This document shows positions 32,837 through 40,772 of a stretch of DNA of 43,057 nucleotides, in pieces (the first letter of the stretch is position 1; each line of letters begins with the position of its first letter). Source of the DNA: Pseudoruminococcus_B sp937901805 (GTDB lineage Bacteria > Bacillota > Clostridia > Oscillospirales > Ruminococcaceae). The notes under the pieces are model-generated. The model was not told the DNA's origin. It worked only from the letters and a program-made list of their open reading frames with translations, and did no database searches. The stretch is from contig CAUWNS010000015.1 in assembly GCA_963560245.1 (NCBI GenBank), forward strand, positions 1 through 43,057, read 5' to 3'. Both the position numbers and the translations under genes were made by a program.

Positions 32837-33038
32837 ATTCGCCGACTACGATTTTATTAGGAGCATGTGCACGCAGCGGACAAAATTGAGAAGCCGTACA
32901 CCCTACCATGGAATTATACGCGCAGTTCTCTCCATCCGCCGTATAAACCTTCCCATCTTCAGACGAATAGTGGACATCAATACTATACTCCATCTGCATG
33001 GATGGGCAAAAACCATCATAGGAAACCCATTTTTCCAT
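32835..33038 (-). CDS. Small four-cysteine protein of unknown function (67 aa)
   Basis: A 67-residue protein with four Cys (11, 39, 47 and 53) in the pattern C-P...C...C...CP, suggestive of a metal site or disulfides. The N-terminal half is aromatic and beta-like (YSIDVHYSSEDGKVYTADGE). No signal or membrane segment is present. ATG 33038 follows AAGGTGAG; a GTG three codons earlier is rejected because it lies in that site. A near-perfect sigma-A promoter at 33089-33117 supports expression. Small proteins of this look, ending CPLR, occur in other Clostridia as I recall, but no function is known. Confidence 0.72.
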   Translation of the reverse strand: MEKWVSYDGFCPSMQMEYSIDVHYSSEDGKVYTADGENCAYNSMVGCTASQFCPLRAHAPNKIVVGE

Positions 33039-33088
33039 TCTACTCACCTTTGCTTTAAGAATCTTTCCAGAAATTACTTTCTATTTTG

Positions 33089-33117
33089 ATTATAGCATGT
33101 CCATTTCCCTGTTACAA
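33089..33117 (-). promoter_or_regulatory. Promoter of the small four-Cys gene
   Basis: On the minus strand, TTGTAA (33112-33117), a 17-base spacer ending TGC, and a perfect TATAAT (33089-33094). It has both a -35 and an extended -10. Confidence 0.75.
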
Positions 33118-33263
33118 GAAATTTCCTGTAAGATAAAATGGAAAAATATTGAAATAAATCCAGGGATTTATTGTGAAATTGAAAACATAATGTTAAATCA
33201 TACAGATTTTCACTTTATTTTTTAAAGAAAATATGGTTTTAGCATGATTTTTTTTAAGAGATA

Positions 33264-33272
33264 TGTTATAAT
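33264..33272 (+). promoter_or_regulatory. Extended -10 promoter of the GNAT gene
   Basis: TGTTATAAT is a perfect extended -10. The -35 is weak. The start site would be near 33279, giving a leader of about 105 bases. Confidence 0.6.
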
Positions 33273-33302
33273 GGAAAAAAGCTGATAGAAAGAATGGCAA
33301 AA

Positions 33303-33338
33303 GACATATACTTCTATGGTATGTCCGCCCAAGTGGAC
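33303..33338 (+). promoter_or_regulatory. Two overlapping hairpins in the GNAT gene leader
   Basis: GACATA (33303-33308) can pair with TATGTC (33320-33325), or GTCC (33323-33326) can pair with GGAC (33335-33338). The two share bases and exclude each other. This may be a small regulatory leader; no known riboswitch class is recognised. Confidence 0.3.
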
Positions 33339-33382
33339 GGCCAATTTTATTTCAGCCAACTTTGCCAATAGGAGGAATCGAT

Positions 33383-34201
33383 ATGTTTGAACTAAATAAA
33401 AAAAGAACCAGCGATGATGTTGATCTTCTGTTTTCTGATTGGTATGACGATATGACTTTGCTTGCTCTGGAAGAAGGAAAAACAGATGCACATATCTATG
33501 TGGACAATTTGAATTTTGCCCATGTCGCGATTATCCTTCGTGGTTTCCGTATGAGAATTGCCGGCGATCCGTTGGATAAAAGTGTTGTAGAATCTGTAGA
33601 AGAATTTTTTAACACTGTCTTAATTGGAAATCAGGATCCTGATTTGCCAAAATACCTGATTATTTACTATCAGGAGCCCGAATGGCAGAACGTCCTGCTG
33701 GATATTCTCTCAAAACTCGATCCAAAATACTTTGCCCGTACTTATTTCCGCTTAAATATGCTGGATCATATTCCCGATGTCTCTCTGCCGGATGGGCATC
33801 ATTTTGTGGATATTGAAGAAGTTTACAATACCATGCAGGATTACGAAAATTATGACATTGTTGTACGGGAAATGCAGTCAGAGATCTCGACACCCGAAAA
33901 TTTCTTGAAATACTGTTTTGGTGTTTGTACAGTCAAAGATCATACTATCACCGGATGGGCAATGGCCGAATATGTAAATCTTTCTGGATGTGAAGTCGGT
34001 TTCGGCGTTTCAGAAGGATATCAGGAGACAGAAAACACAGCTCCGGCTCTTATTGCTGAGTTTATGCGCAGAGCAAAAGATCGCGGCCTGCAATATGTAG
34101 GATGGAGCGGATATAAGCACAACACATTTGGTTCTGAAGCAGTACAGGCTGCCGGAATGAAGCATACAAAAGATTATCCCTGCATTTATGCAGATCTATA
34201 A
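33383..34201 (+). CDS. GNAT-family N-acetyltransferase
   Basis: A 272-residue protein. The C-terminal half has the GNAT pattern: a beta-strand pair (TITGWAMAEYVNLSGCEVGF), then VSEGYQETENTAPALIAEFM in the acetyl-CoA loop and helix position, and a final strand and helix (GLQYVGWSGYKHN, then SEAVQAAGM). The N-terminal half is a family-specific extension (about 1-130). The layout resembles the GNAT_acetyltran group to which the zwittermicin-resistance protein belongs, though this is recalled rather than searched. AGGAGG precedes ATG 33383 (MFELNKK). It is monocistronic, with a strong terminator. The substrate is unknown; amine detoxification or small-molecule acetylation are options. Confidence 0.78.
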   Translation: MFELNKKRTSDDVDLLFSDWYDDMTLLALEEGKTDAHIYVDNLNFAHVAIILRGFRMRIAGDPLDKSVVESVEEFFNTVLIGNQDPDLPKYLIIYYQEPEWQNVLLDILSKLDPKYFARTYFRLNMLDHIPDVSLPDGHHFVDIEEVYNTMQDYENYDIVVREMQSEISTPENFLKYCFGVCTVKDHTITGWAMAEYVNLSGCEVGFGVSEGYQETENTAPALIAEFMRRAKDRGLQYVGWSGYKHNTFGSEAVQAAGMKHTKDYPCIYADL

Positions 34202-34211
34202 TCAAAAAAAC

Positions 34212-34251
34212 AAAATCCCCTCCTGTTTAAAAAAAGCAGGAGGGGATTTTT
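34212..34251 (+). terminator. Terminator of the GNAT gene
   Basis: AAATCCCCTCCTG and CAGGAGGGGATTT arms, followed by TTTTAT. Confidence 0.9.
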
Positions 34252-34255
34252 ATCA

Positions 34256-34290
34256 AAAAAGGGAGCCTTTTGAAAAAGGCCCCCTTTTTA
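34256..34290 (-). terminator. Terminator of the oadB operon
   Basis: AAAAGGGaGCCTTTT and AAAAGGCcCCCTTTT form a 15-base hairpin with one mismatch. On the minus strand T6 follows. It lies 6 bases after the small subunit stop. Confidence 0.8.
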
Positions 34291-34295
34291 TTTTC

Positions 34296-34424
34296 CTATT
34301 TACTGGCAAATTTATTGAGCAATGTCATAATCAGAATAATCACAACAATGACAATGAAAATTCCCAGCATTCCCCAGCCCATAATGGGAAGAGAATTCAA
34401 AAATGCTCCGAAATCGATTTTCAT
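34296..34424 (-). CDS. Small OadG-like membrane subunit (42 aa)
   Basis: A 42-residue single-helix membrane protein starting MKIDFGAFLNSLPIMGWGML and followed by the hydrophobic helix GIFIVIVVIILIMTLL, ending NKFASK. A strong AGGAGGAG site precedes the ATG, and it lies 13 bases after the decarboxylase beta subunit, so it is certainly translated with it. It matches the idea of the OadG-related small transporter subunits that assemble with the beta subunit of sodium-pumping decarboxylases. No biotin or lipoyl domain is nearby. Confidence 0.8.
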   Translation of the reverse strand: MKIDFGAFLNSLPIMGWGMLGIFIVIVVIILIMTLLNKFASK

Positions 34425-34437
34425 AGATGTTCTCCTC

Positions 34438-35562
34438 CTATCTGGCAACCAGGCTCAAAATTAAACCGCCCGCGATAACAGACGCAATCTGTCCCGAGAC
34501 ATTTGCGCCGACCGCATGCATCAACAGGAAGTTTTGAGGATCCTCTTTCAAGCCCATTTTATGGATGACGCGCGCGGACATTGGGAATGCAGAAATACCT
34601 GCCGCACCTACCATTGGGTTAATCTTCTTTTTGGTAAACAGGTTGAGGAATTTCGCAAAGAACACACCGCCGACTGTATCAAAGATAAAGGCAATCAGAC
34701 CAAGACCCATGATCAGCAGAGTCTCCGGAGTAAGGAAATATTCCGCCTGCATTTTTGTAGCAATCGTGATACCAAGTAAAAGGGTAACCAAATTGGCAAG
34801 CGCGTTCTGAGCAGTCTCGGAAAGAGAATTGAGAACGCCGCATTCACGGATCAAGTTTCCAAACATCAAAAAGCCAATCAGCGAAACAGAACGCGGAGCG
34901 ACAATTCCCGCTACCATCGTAATCAAAATCGGGAACAGGATTCTTGTCATTTTGGAGACGTTTTTCTGTTCATAAGGCATACGAATCATACGTTCTTTTT
35001 TGGTAGTGATTAAACGGATGACCGCCGGCTGTACAATTGGAACCAGCGCCATATAAGAATAGGCGGCGACAATAATGGCGCCGATATACTTGGATTCGAA
35101 ATAGTTCGCGACAAAGATGGAAGTCGGACCGTCTGCCGCGCCGATAATACCAATAGAGGCAGCATCCCTGATATCAAACCCAAACAAAGACGCCAAGCTG
35201 ATGGTAAAGAAAATACCAAACTGAGCCGCCGCGCCGAACAAAATCATTTTTGGATTGGAAAGAAGCGGGCCAAAGTCGATCATGGCTCCGATTCCGATGA
35301 AGAGCAAAAGCGGAAACAACTCATTTGCAATACCGCTGTTAAACAGGATGTCAATAACACCCTCTTCTGTGCCAGTATCATATGTTTGCGTGACCGCACC
35401 GGAAAGCGGAAGGTTGACAAGGATTGCTCCAAAGCCCATTGGCAGCAGCAACGTCGGTTCCATCTCTTTCTTGATTGCAAGATAGATTAGGATACCGCCA
35501 ATGACCCACATGACCATTTGCTGCCAGGTAATGTTGAGTACATTTGAAAATAGATCTCCCAT
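34438..35562 (-). CDS. Sodium-translocating decarboxylase beta subunit (OadB/GcdB/MmdB type)
   Basis: A 374-residue integral membrane subunit coupling decarboxylation of carboxybiotin to Na+ export. It has about ten hydrophobic helices. Family marks are the acidic helix AMIDFGPLLSNP, GIIGAADGPTSIFVAN with the Na+-site Asp, AAYSYMALVPIVQPAVIRL, and the C-terminal GAAGISAFPMSARV and HAVGANVSGQIASVIAGG. ATG 35562 (MGDLFSN) follows AAGGA at 9 bases; the ATG at 35571 abuts that site. Only a 42-residue partner follows. The carboxyltransferase and biotin carrier are not in the window, so the full pump (oxaloacetate, glutaconyl-CoA or methylmalonyl-CoA) cannot be assigned. Confidence 0.93.
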   Translation of the reverse strand: MGDLFSNVLNITWQQMVMWVIGGILIYLAIKKEMEPTLLLPMGFGAILVNLPLSGAVTQTYDTGTEEGVIDILFNSGIANELFPLLLFIGIGAMIDFGPLLSNPKMILFGAAAQFGIFFTISLASLFGFDIRDAASIGIIGAADGPTSIFVANYFESKYIGAIIVAAYSYMALVPIVQPAVIRLITTKKERMIRMPYEQKNVSKMTRILFPILITMVAGIVAPRSVSLIGFLMFGNLIRECGVLNSLSETAQNALANLVTLLLGITIATKMQAEYFLTPETLLIMGLGLIAFIFDTVGGVFFAKFLNLFTKKKINPMVGAAGISAFPMSARVIHKMGLKEDPQNFLLMHAVGANVSGQIASVIAGGLILSLVAR

Positions 35563-35651
35563 AAATCCCATCCTTCAGTTTAATTTTATCAATCAATCCA
35601 ATAATCACAGAGAATGATTTTGGATTCATTTCCATACAGAGAAATCTCCGC

Positions 35652-35701
35652 AAAAAAAGACCTTTATGACAGGGTGCTCAAAGCAGCTGTCATAAAAGTC
35701 T
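35652..35701 (-). terminator. Terminator of the TetR-family gene, upstream of oadB
   Basis: On the minus strand, AGACtTTTATGACAG and CTGTCATAAAgGTCT arms with a 14-base loop, then T7. It lies about 155 bases past the TetR stop and 90 before oadB, so it insulates the two. It could alternatively act as an attenuator for oadB. Confidence 0.75.
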
Positions 35702-35856
35702 CGCTTTTTAAAGTATGTGCAGATTTTTACAAAATCGGTATGGTGCGACATACTACGGAGCATCCGCAAGCTACTCCCCTTTATGAAAAGATGTTTGCTT
35801 TTTCTTAACAAAACAAATTATATCGGTTCCGAACAAACTTGTCAAGAAAATTGTTT

Positions 35857-36477
35857 CTAAAATGCCTCTCCAATAAACGGGGCGGATTGCTGACTTTTTG
35901 CTTTTTCCGGATTTAATAATCCCTCAAAAATCACCTGCAGTATTTTTATACATTCTTCCTGGTAGCAAAAGGCCCCGTTTTCATGTACCCAAAGCAGGCT
36001 TATCCCATTCATGGCATAGATAATTGTCTCTACAATATCTTCTGCCTTCAGAGTATTGATAATTTTCCCCGATAACTGTGCTTTTTGAATTAAATACACA
36101 TAGTTTTTCCACTGTGCCGCATGATGCGGCGTAATTTTTTCCACTCCGCGATCCGCATGACGTTTGAGCGCTATCCGTAAAATTTCCGGGCCCAGATCCG
36201 CAATATAATCCAAAAATATTCGGACAATTTTCTGAAACTGCTGCAAATAATCCTTGTTCTCTAAATCCTGAACACCCTCTTCTGAAATTTTCAATTCCGG
36301 CTCCATTAAAAAGTAATCAAAAATCTCGTCCTTTGTCTTGAAATAGTAGTAAAAGGCGCTCCGGGTAATGCCCAGCTGACGGCAAATATCCGTAACCGAA
36401 ACGTTGCGGTATCCCTTTTGGCGGATCATACCGACCGCCGTATTGACAATTTTACTCCTTGTGCTCTGTTCAGCCAT
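35857..36477 (-). CDS. TetR-family transcriptional regulator
   Basis: A 206-residue repressor. The N-terminal TetR helix-turn-helix spans about residues 10-50 (VNTAVGMIRQKGYRNVSVTD, then ICRQLGITRSAFYYYFKTKD). The C-terminal ligand domain is helical and unrelated to named families. GGGAGATG precedes the ATG. It is divergent from the broken SDR gene, with about 195 bases between the start codons. A tandem CTATACA repeat just downstream of the SDR -10 box is a plausible operator. The ligand is unknown. Confidence 0.92.
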   Translation of the reverse strand: MAEQSTRSKIVNTAVGMIRQKGYRNVSVTDICRQLGITRSAFYYYFKTKDEIFDYFLMEPELKISEEGVQDLENKDYLQQFQKIVRIFLDYIADLGPEILRIALKRHADRGVEKITPHHAAQWKNYVYLIQKAQLSGKIINTLKAEDIVETIIYAMNGISLLWVHENGAFCYQEECIKILQVIFEGLLNPEKAKSQQSAPFIGEAF

Positions 36478-36500
36478 AATTTCATCTCCCTATTCCCTGC

Positions 36501-36530
36501 ATTATACCCCAAAGCCCTGGGAATCCGCAA
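36501..36530 (-). promoter_or_regulatory. Promoter of the TetR-family gene
   Basis: On the minus strand, TTGCGG (36525-36530), an 18-base spacer and TATAAT (36501-36506). Confidence 0.45.
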
Positions 36531-36577
36531 GTTTTCCTTTTGCTTATAATTTTTACTTATTTTAAATCGATGAATAT

Positions 36578-36606
36578 TTAACAAAGTCTATATTCTGTGC
36601 TATAAC
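36578..36606 (+). promoter_or_regulatory. Promoter of the SDR gene
   Basis: TTAACA (36578-36583), a 17-base spacer ending TGC, and TATAAC (36601-36606). It faces away from the TetR gene. Confidence 0.6.
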
Positions 36607-36610
36607 AAAA

Positions 36611-36624
36611 CTATACACTATACA
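36611..36624. repeat. Tandem 7-bp repeat, candidate TetR operator
   Basis: CTATACA twice in a row, 4 bases after the -10 box at the expected transcription start, followed by GTTTCG. The segment from AACT to AGTT around it has weak dyad symmetry. Confidence 0.35.
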
Positions 36625-36671
36625 GTTTCGTATTTCTGTTTCGATTACCTTACTAGAGAGGAGAATTTTTT

Positions 36672-37473
36672 ATGAACAAAACAGCAATTATCACCGGCGG
36701 TTCCAGGGGAATCGGGGAAGCTATGGTTCTGAAACTGGGAGAAATGGGATACGACGTCGTCATCAATTACCGCAGCGACAGCAGCAAAGAATTGAGTGAA
36801 AGCCTGGTGGCAAAGCTGAAAAGCGAATATGGCAGAGACGGCCTTACTGTCCAGGCAGACGTCAGCCGCTATGAAGACTGCAAAAACTTGTAGAAGCCGC
36901 GGTCGCAAAGTTTGGCGACGCAATTGATGTTCTTGTCAACAATGCCGGAATTACGAACAACTGTAATTTTATCGACATTACAGAAGAACAGTATACCCGT
37001 GTCCATTAACACGAACCTGATGAGTTTCCCTGCATATGTGCCACCTGTCTCTTCCGTATATGGTGAAAAACGGCGGGCCTATTATCAACACCTCTTCCAT
37101 CGGTGGTTTGACGGGCGTCCCCAATCAGGCGGATTACTGTGCTGCGAAATCCGGCGTCATTGGCCTGACCAGGGCTTTGGCGGTGGAATTTGCCTGCCAG
37201 AATATCCGCATTAATGCAATTGCTCCGGGTATGATCTGGACGGATATGCTCCGCGTCGTCAATCAGGATGAAGTTCAGGCACTCAACCTCTCCATCCCAA
37301 TGGGAGAAACCGGGGATGTAGATGATATTTCTGAATGCATGGAATATCTCATCAACGCGAAGTATGTCACCGGACAGGTCATCTCTCCAAACGGCGGCAT
37401 TGTCATGCCCGAAGTTTTCTTTTCCAGAAAAAACCACCTCTTTCCCACAGGAAAGAGGTGGTTTTTTCATTAA
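36672..37473 (+). pseudogene. FabG-like short-chain dehydrogenase/reductase, three frameshifts
   Basis: The gene begins intact with GGAGAA and MNKTAIITGGSRGIGEA, the NAD(P) loop, but is broken three times. A base is missing in the A-run near 36882-36888, giving a TAG at 36891-36893. One extra C lies near 37001-37003, and one extra C in the CCC run near 37028-37031. Restored, it gives LVNNAGITNN, then the active site S...YCAAKSG (NTSSIGGLTGVPNQADYCAA) and the usual C-terminal TGQVISPNGGIVM, i.e. a FabG-type 3-oxoacyl reductase. The last frame does not stop there but runs to TAA 37471-37473, beyond the terminator's T-tract. Either a real pseudogene or indel errors in short runs. Confidence 0.88.
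37428..37467 (+). terminator. Terminator of the SDR gene
   Basis: AAACCACCTCTTTCC and GGAAAGAGGTGGTTT arms, followed by TTT. The hairpin overlaps the last codons of the SDR frame. Confidence 0.9.
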
Positions 37474-37483
37474 CCGGTTTTAT

Positions 37484-37514
37484 AAAAAATCGGGACAGCG
37501 ACACTGTCCCGATT
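37484..37514 (-). terminator. Terminator of fba
   Basis: AATCGGGACAG and CTGTCCCGATT arms. On the minus strand T6 follows. It lies 26 bases after the fba stop. Confidence 0.9.
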
Positions 37515-37540
37515 CAAAAACACAATTTTTCAATAAGGGC

Positions 37541-38404
37541 TTACGCCTTATTGACAGAACCGAAAAGTTCCATCTTCTCTTTGACTTTTGCCTTGATTGC
37601 CTCAAAGCCCGGTGCAAGGAGTTTCCGCGGGTCAAAGCCTTTCCCCTGCTTATCCTTACCGGCCTCGATATACTGACGGGTAGCCTCTGCAAAGACAAGC
37701 TGGCATTCTGTGTTAACGTTGATTTTTGCAACGCCGAGAGAGATTGCAGTTTTAATCATATCGTCAGGGATACCGGTACCGCCATGCAAAACCAGAGGAA
37801 TTCCATTGGTTGCTTCCTGGACTTTTGCAAGGACATCAAAATTGAGGCCTGTCCAGTTTGCCGGATACACGCCGTGGATATTGCCGATACCAGCGGCAAG
37901 AATGTCCACACCCAAATCCGCAATCATCTTGCATTCGTTCGGATCTGCCACTTCACCGCCGCCGACAACGCCGTCTTCTTCGCCGCCGATTGCGCCGACC
38001 TCTGCCTCAATGGAAATGCCCTTGGAGTGGGAAAGCTCCACCAGCTCTTTGGTCTTGGCAATGTTTTCTTCAATCGGATAGTGAGAGCCGTCAAACATGA
38101 CGGAAGAGAAGCCGGCCTCGATGCACTTCTTCGTGCCCTCGTAAGTACCATGATCCAGGTGCAGAGCAACTGGAACGGTAATACCAAGTTCTTCAATCAT
38201 ACCGTTTACCATGCCTACAACCGTTTTAAATCCGCACATGTATTTGCCTGCGCCCTCGGAAACACCGAGGATAACCGGAGAATTGCATTCCTGTGCAGTC
38301 AAAAGGATTGCCTTGGTCCATTCCAGGTTGTTGATGTTGAACTGGCCGACAGCATATTTGCCAGCTTTTGCCTTCTGGCACATTTCAGTAAGAGATACTA
38401 ACAT
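37541..38404 (-). CDS. fba: Class II fructose-1,6-bisphosphate aldolase
   Basis: A 287-residue zinc-dependent aldolase of glycolysis/gluconeogenesis. LHLDHGTYEG carries the catalytic Asp84 and zinc ligand His85. FSSVMFDGSHYPIEENI, SIEAEVGAIGGEED, the zinc-ligand segment GIGNIHGVYP and LHGGTGIPDD follow, then the phosphate-binding AKINVNTECQ. AGGAGG precedes the ATG. It is a single-gene unit with a strong promoter and terminator, as expected of a highly expressed gene. Confidence 0.97.
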   Translation of the reverse strand: MLVSLTEMCQKAKAGKYAVGQFNINNLEWTKAILLTAQECNSPVILGVSEGAGKYMCGFKTVVGMVNGMIEELGITVPVALHLDHGTYEGTKKCIEAGFSSVMFDGSHYPIEENIAKTKELVELSHSKGISIEAEVGAIGGEEDGVVGGGEVADPNECKMIADLGVDILAAGIGNIHGVYPANWTGLNFDVLAKVQEATNGIPLVLHGGTGIPDDMIKTAISLGVAKINVNTECQLVFAEATRQYIEAGKDKQGKGFDPRKLLAPGFEAIKAKVKEKMELFGSVNKA

Positions 38405-38448
38405 TTTAAACAGCCTCCTATTAAAATTCGGATGTAAACTCTACACAT

Positions 38449-38477
38449 ATTATACGTGATTGACAGGAAAAAATCAA
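38449..38477 (-). promoter_or_regulatory. Promoter of fba
   Basis: On the minus strand, TTGATT (38472-38477), a 17-base spacer and a perfect TATAAT (38449-38454). Confidence 0.75.
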
Positions 38478-38489
38478 ACCATTTTTCTA

Positions 38490-38660
38490 TCAGCCGTCCC
38501 TGCCGGCTGGCCGGAGGATTCTGCCGCAGTCTTCGCAGCGGAGACAGGAAAAGCTGAAATTGTTTAAAAACCGCTCCCCTTTTTTGATTTTCAGAAGTAA
38601 AAACCTGTTTTTTTCCTGAAAACGCATGGATTTGCTGAAAAAATCAGCTTTCATTCTTCC
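38490..38660. other. Intergenic stretch between fba and the chloride transporter
   Basis: No gene is seen. A GC-rich part with short inverted repeats (CCGGCTGGCCGG near 38510, and CTGCCGCAG with CGCAGCGG near 38522-38542) gives way to AT-rich sequence leading into the promoter at 38671. No terminator-like T-run follows the GC-rich part. Confidence 0.4.
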
Positions 38661-38670
38661 TGATTTTTAT

Positions 38671-38699
38671 TTGCAAGTGCTTTCGGAATGTTGTATCAT
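38671..38699 (+). promoter_or_regulatory. Promoter of the ClC-type transporter gene
   Basis: TTGCAA (38671-38676), an exact 17-base spacer and TATCAT (38694-38699), 47 bases before the ATG. Confidence 0.65.
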
Positions 38700-38746
38700 A
38701 AGAGTGCCTTATTTTGGGCAAAAATCACCAAAAGGTGTGAATCAGT

Positions 38747-40327
38747 ATGTCCTATAACAGGAAGACAAAAAGTGAAACAAGACACACACTGGAACTGATC
38801 GGAAAAATCAGGCTCCCCTTACTGCTGAAGGCAGCTCTCATCGGAGCCGGAGGCGGATTGATCGTCTGCTCGTTCCGATACCTGCTCTCTCAATCGGAGA
38901 CCTTCGTCCGCAGTGTATTCCATTTTATACGCGGACATCTGATCTGGCTGCCGCTTTTATTCCTTTCCTATCTTGGGATTGGGCTGTTGGTTGGGTGGAT
39001 TGTCAAATCCGAACCCATGATCAAGGGCAGCGGTATCCCACAGGTAGAAGGACAGTTGATAGGTGCTTTTCACATCAACTGGCTGCCGGCCTTGCTAAAA
39101 AAATACTTGGGCGGACTGCTGTCCATTGGCTCCGGGTTGTTCCTCGGAAGAGAAGGCCCCTCTATTCAGCTTGGCGCCCTATCCGGCCAAGGCGTCGCCG
39201 ATTTTCTGCACTGCCCGGACTATGAGAAAAAAATCCTAATCACTTGCGGAGCAAGCGCCGGGCTTTCCGCGGCCTTCAGCGCCCCGCTGGCAGGCGTTCT
39301 GTTTGCGTTGGAGGAAATCCATAAAAATTTTTCCAGCGTTATTCTGCTGACTTCCATGGTGTCTTCGGTCTGTGCATCTGTGGTTGCGGGAATCCTGTTT
39401 GGGACAACGCCAAGCCTTTATGTCGGGCAGCTTTCCCCGCTGCCGGTGAACCTCTATCTTCTGGTCGCACTGCTTGGGGTTGCCCTTGGTCTGTTTGGAT
39501 TCCTTTACAACCGGATACTGCTGAAAACACAGTCTCTATATGCAAAAATCCGCCGGTTTACGCCCTTTTCTCAAATCCTGATCCCATTCCTGCTGCTGAT
39601 CCCAGTAGGACTGCTTTTCCCGCAGCTGCTGGGCGGCGGACACCACATTATCACCCTGCTGGAGACGCAGTCTTTCCCGCTTGCTACCCTGCTGCTCTAT
39701 CTGGCTGTACGGTTTCTTTTCTCCATGATTTCCTACGGCGGCGGAGCGCCCGGCGGAATCTTCCTCCCCTTGCTTGCCCTAGGCGCTTGTTTTGGCGCAC
39801 TATTCGGAAACAGTGCGCAGCTGATCCTGGGTTTTGAAAAGACTTATGTCCTCAATTTTATCGTCTTTGCTATGGCGGGATTTCTAACTGCCGTTGTACG
39901 CTCCCCGATTACGGCAAGTATCCTGATTACCGAAATGAGCGGCAGTTTCCGCAATTTTCTGCCCGTGATCCTGGTCTGCCTGCTCGCCTATGTAACCGCA
40001 CAGCTTTTACCCGAACAGCCCATCTACGAATCTTTGCTGCAGAGAATGCTCCCAAAACATCAGCGGCCCTATAATTCTACAGGCAAAGAAATTATTGAAC
40101 TAACTGTAGAGCCTGGCAGTTACATGGAGCACATGCGAATCAGAGAGCTTGTCCTGCCGAGGGAAAGCCTGTTGGTTGCGATTCACCGAGGTTCCCTGGA
40201 AATAATTCCGAAAGGAGATACGATGTTGGAAGCCCAGGACAATTTGATCGTGCTGACAGACGGTGCCTTTCTGAATGAAGTGCGATCCAAGTTGGAAAGC
40301 GCAGCAACCGGATCCTCTGTTTCCTGA
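38747..40327 (+). CDS. ClC-family chloride channel/antiporter with C-terminal TrkA-C-type domain
   Basis: A 526-residue membrane protein. The ClC selectivity motifs are present: GSGIPQVE, GREGPSIQ with the gating Glu, and GGGAPGGIFLP. The internal proton Glu is conserved in LFALEEIHKNF, which points to a Cl-/H+ antiporter rather than a channel. About ten to twelve membrane helices are followed by a soluble C-terminal domain (about 445-515, ELTVEPGSYMEHMRIREL, then LVAIHRGSLEIIPKGDTML) of the TrkA-C regulatory type. An AAAGGTG site precedes the ATG. It is monocistronic, with its own promoter. A likely role is acid or ion homeostasis. Confidence 0.93.
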   Translation: MSYNRKTKSETRHTLELIGKIRLPLLLKAALIGAGGGLIVCSFRYLLSQSETFVRSVFHFIRGHLIWLPLLFLSYLGIGLLVGWIVKSEPMIKGSGIPQVEGQLIGAFHINWLPALLKKYLGGLLSIGSGLFLGREGPSIQLGALSGQGVADFLHCPDYEKKILITCGASAGLSAAFSAPLAGVLFALEEIHKNFSSVILLTSMVSSVCASVVAGILFGTTPSLYVGQLSPLPVNLYLLVALLGVALGLFGFLYNRILLKTQSLYAKIRRFTPFSQILIPFLLLIPVGLLFPQLLGGGHHIITLLETQSFPLATLLLYLAVRFLFSMISYGGGAPGGIFLPLLALGACFGALFGNSAQLILGFEKTYVLNFIVFAMAGFLTAVVRSPITASILITEMSGSFRNFLPVILVCLLAYVTAQLLPEQPIYESLLQRMLPKHQRPYNSTGKEIIELTVEPGSYMEHMRIRELVLPRESLLVAIHRGSLEIIPKGDTMLEAQDNLIVLTDGAFLNEVRSKLESAATGSSVS

Positions 40328-40772
40328 AAAAATCCCTATTCGAACCGTTCGTTTTTCAGCGTTCCTTTTGATGTTTCCTATACAGTCCAGTACATCACCC
40401 TTTATATGCAGTCTGTCCCCAATCCCGTCCACTGGCAGGCAAGCCTTTCCTCCAGTTTTCCGAGTTGGAAAACCAACACCTGATTCTCTTTGGGGAAAAC
40501 TACAAATCCAATCGGCGCTGGAGACAATCACTGCACGACCGCAAACTCCGATGCGGACACATCGCGAAAAAGACAACGCTGTATAGACGAGATCACTGGC
40601 TTTTTCTACTTTTTCCAGATTCCTCTTATCCAAAAATCCCGCTGCACCGTTATCCCGTTTCATGGGGATGTCAACTGGTCCCTATGCCTGTTTATAAAAA
40701 GGAATTCATTGAAAACCCCGGGAAATAAAATTGAAAAAAATTCAATCGGGTTCTTCCCAAAAAATCAACTTA
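40328..40772. other. 445-bp region with no assignable gene
   Basis: Open frames exist on the plus strand (for example 40465-40728, starting TTG and ending KEFIENPGK) and on the minus strand as an extension of a shadow frame. None has a ribosome site or a family I recognise. The plus frame's peptide is rich in Arg, Trp, Tyr and Pro and could be a decayed gene. No terminator for the ClC gene is seen before the hairpin at 40773-40816. Confidence 0.3.

Noticed and set aside
35626..35811. 61-codon minus-strand frame between oadB and the TetR gene
   Set aside because: The frame includes the whole terminator hairpin at 35652-35701 and has no ribosome site.
37322..38401. 359-codon plus-strand open frame
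   Set aside because: Antisense to fba and running through two terminators. The aldolase motifs decide the strand.
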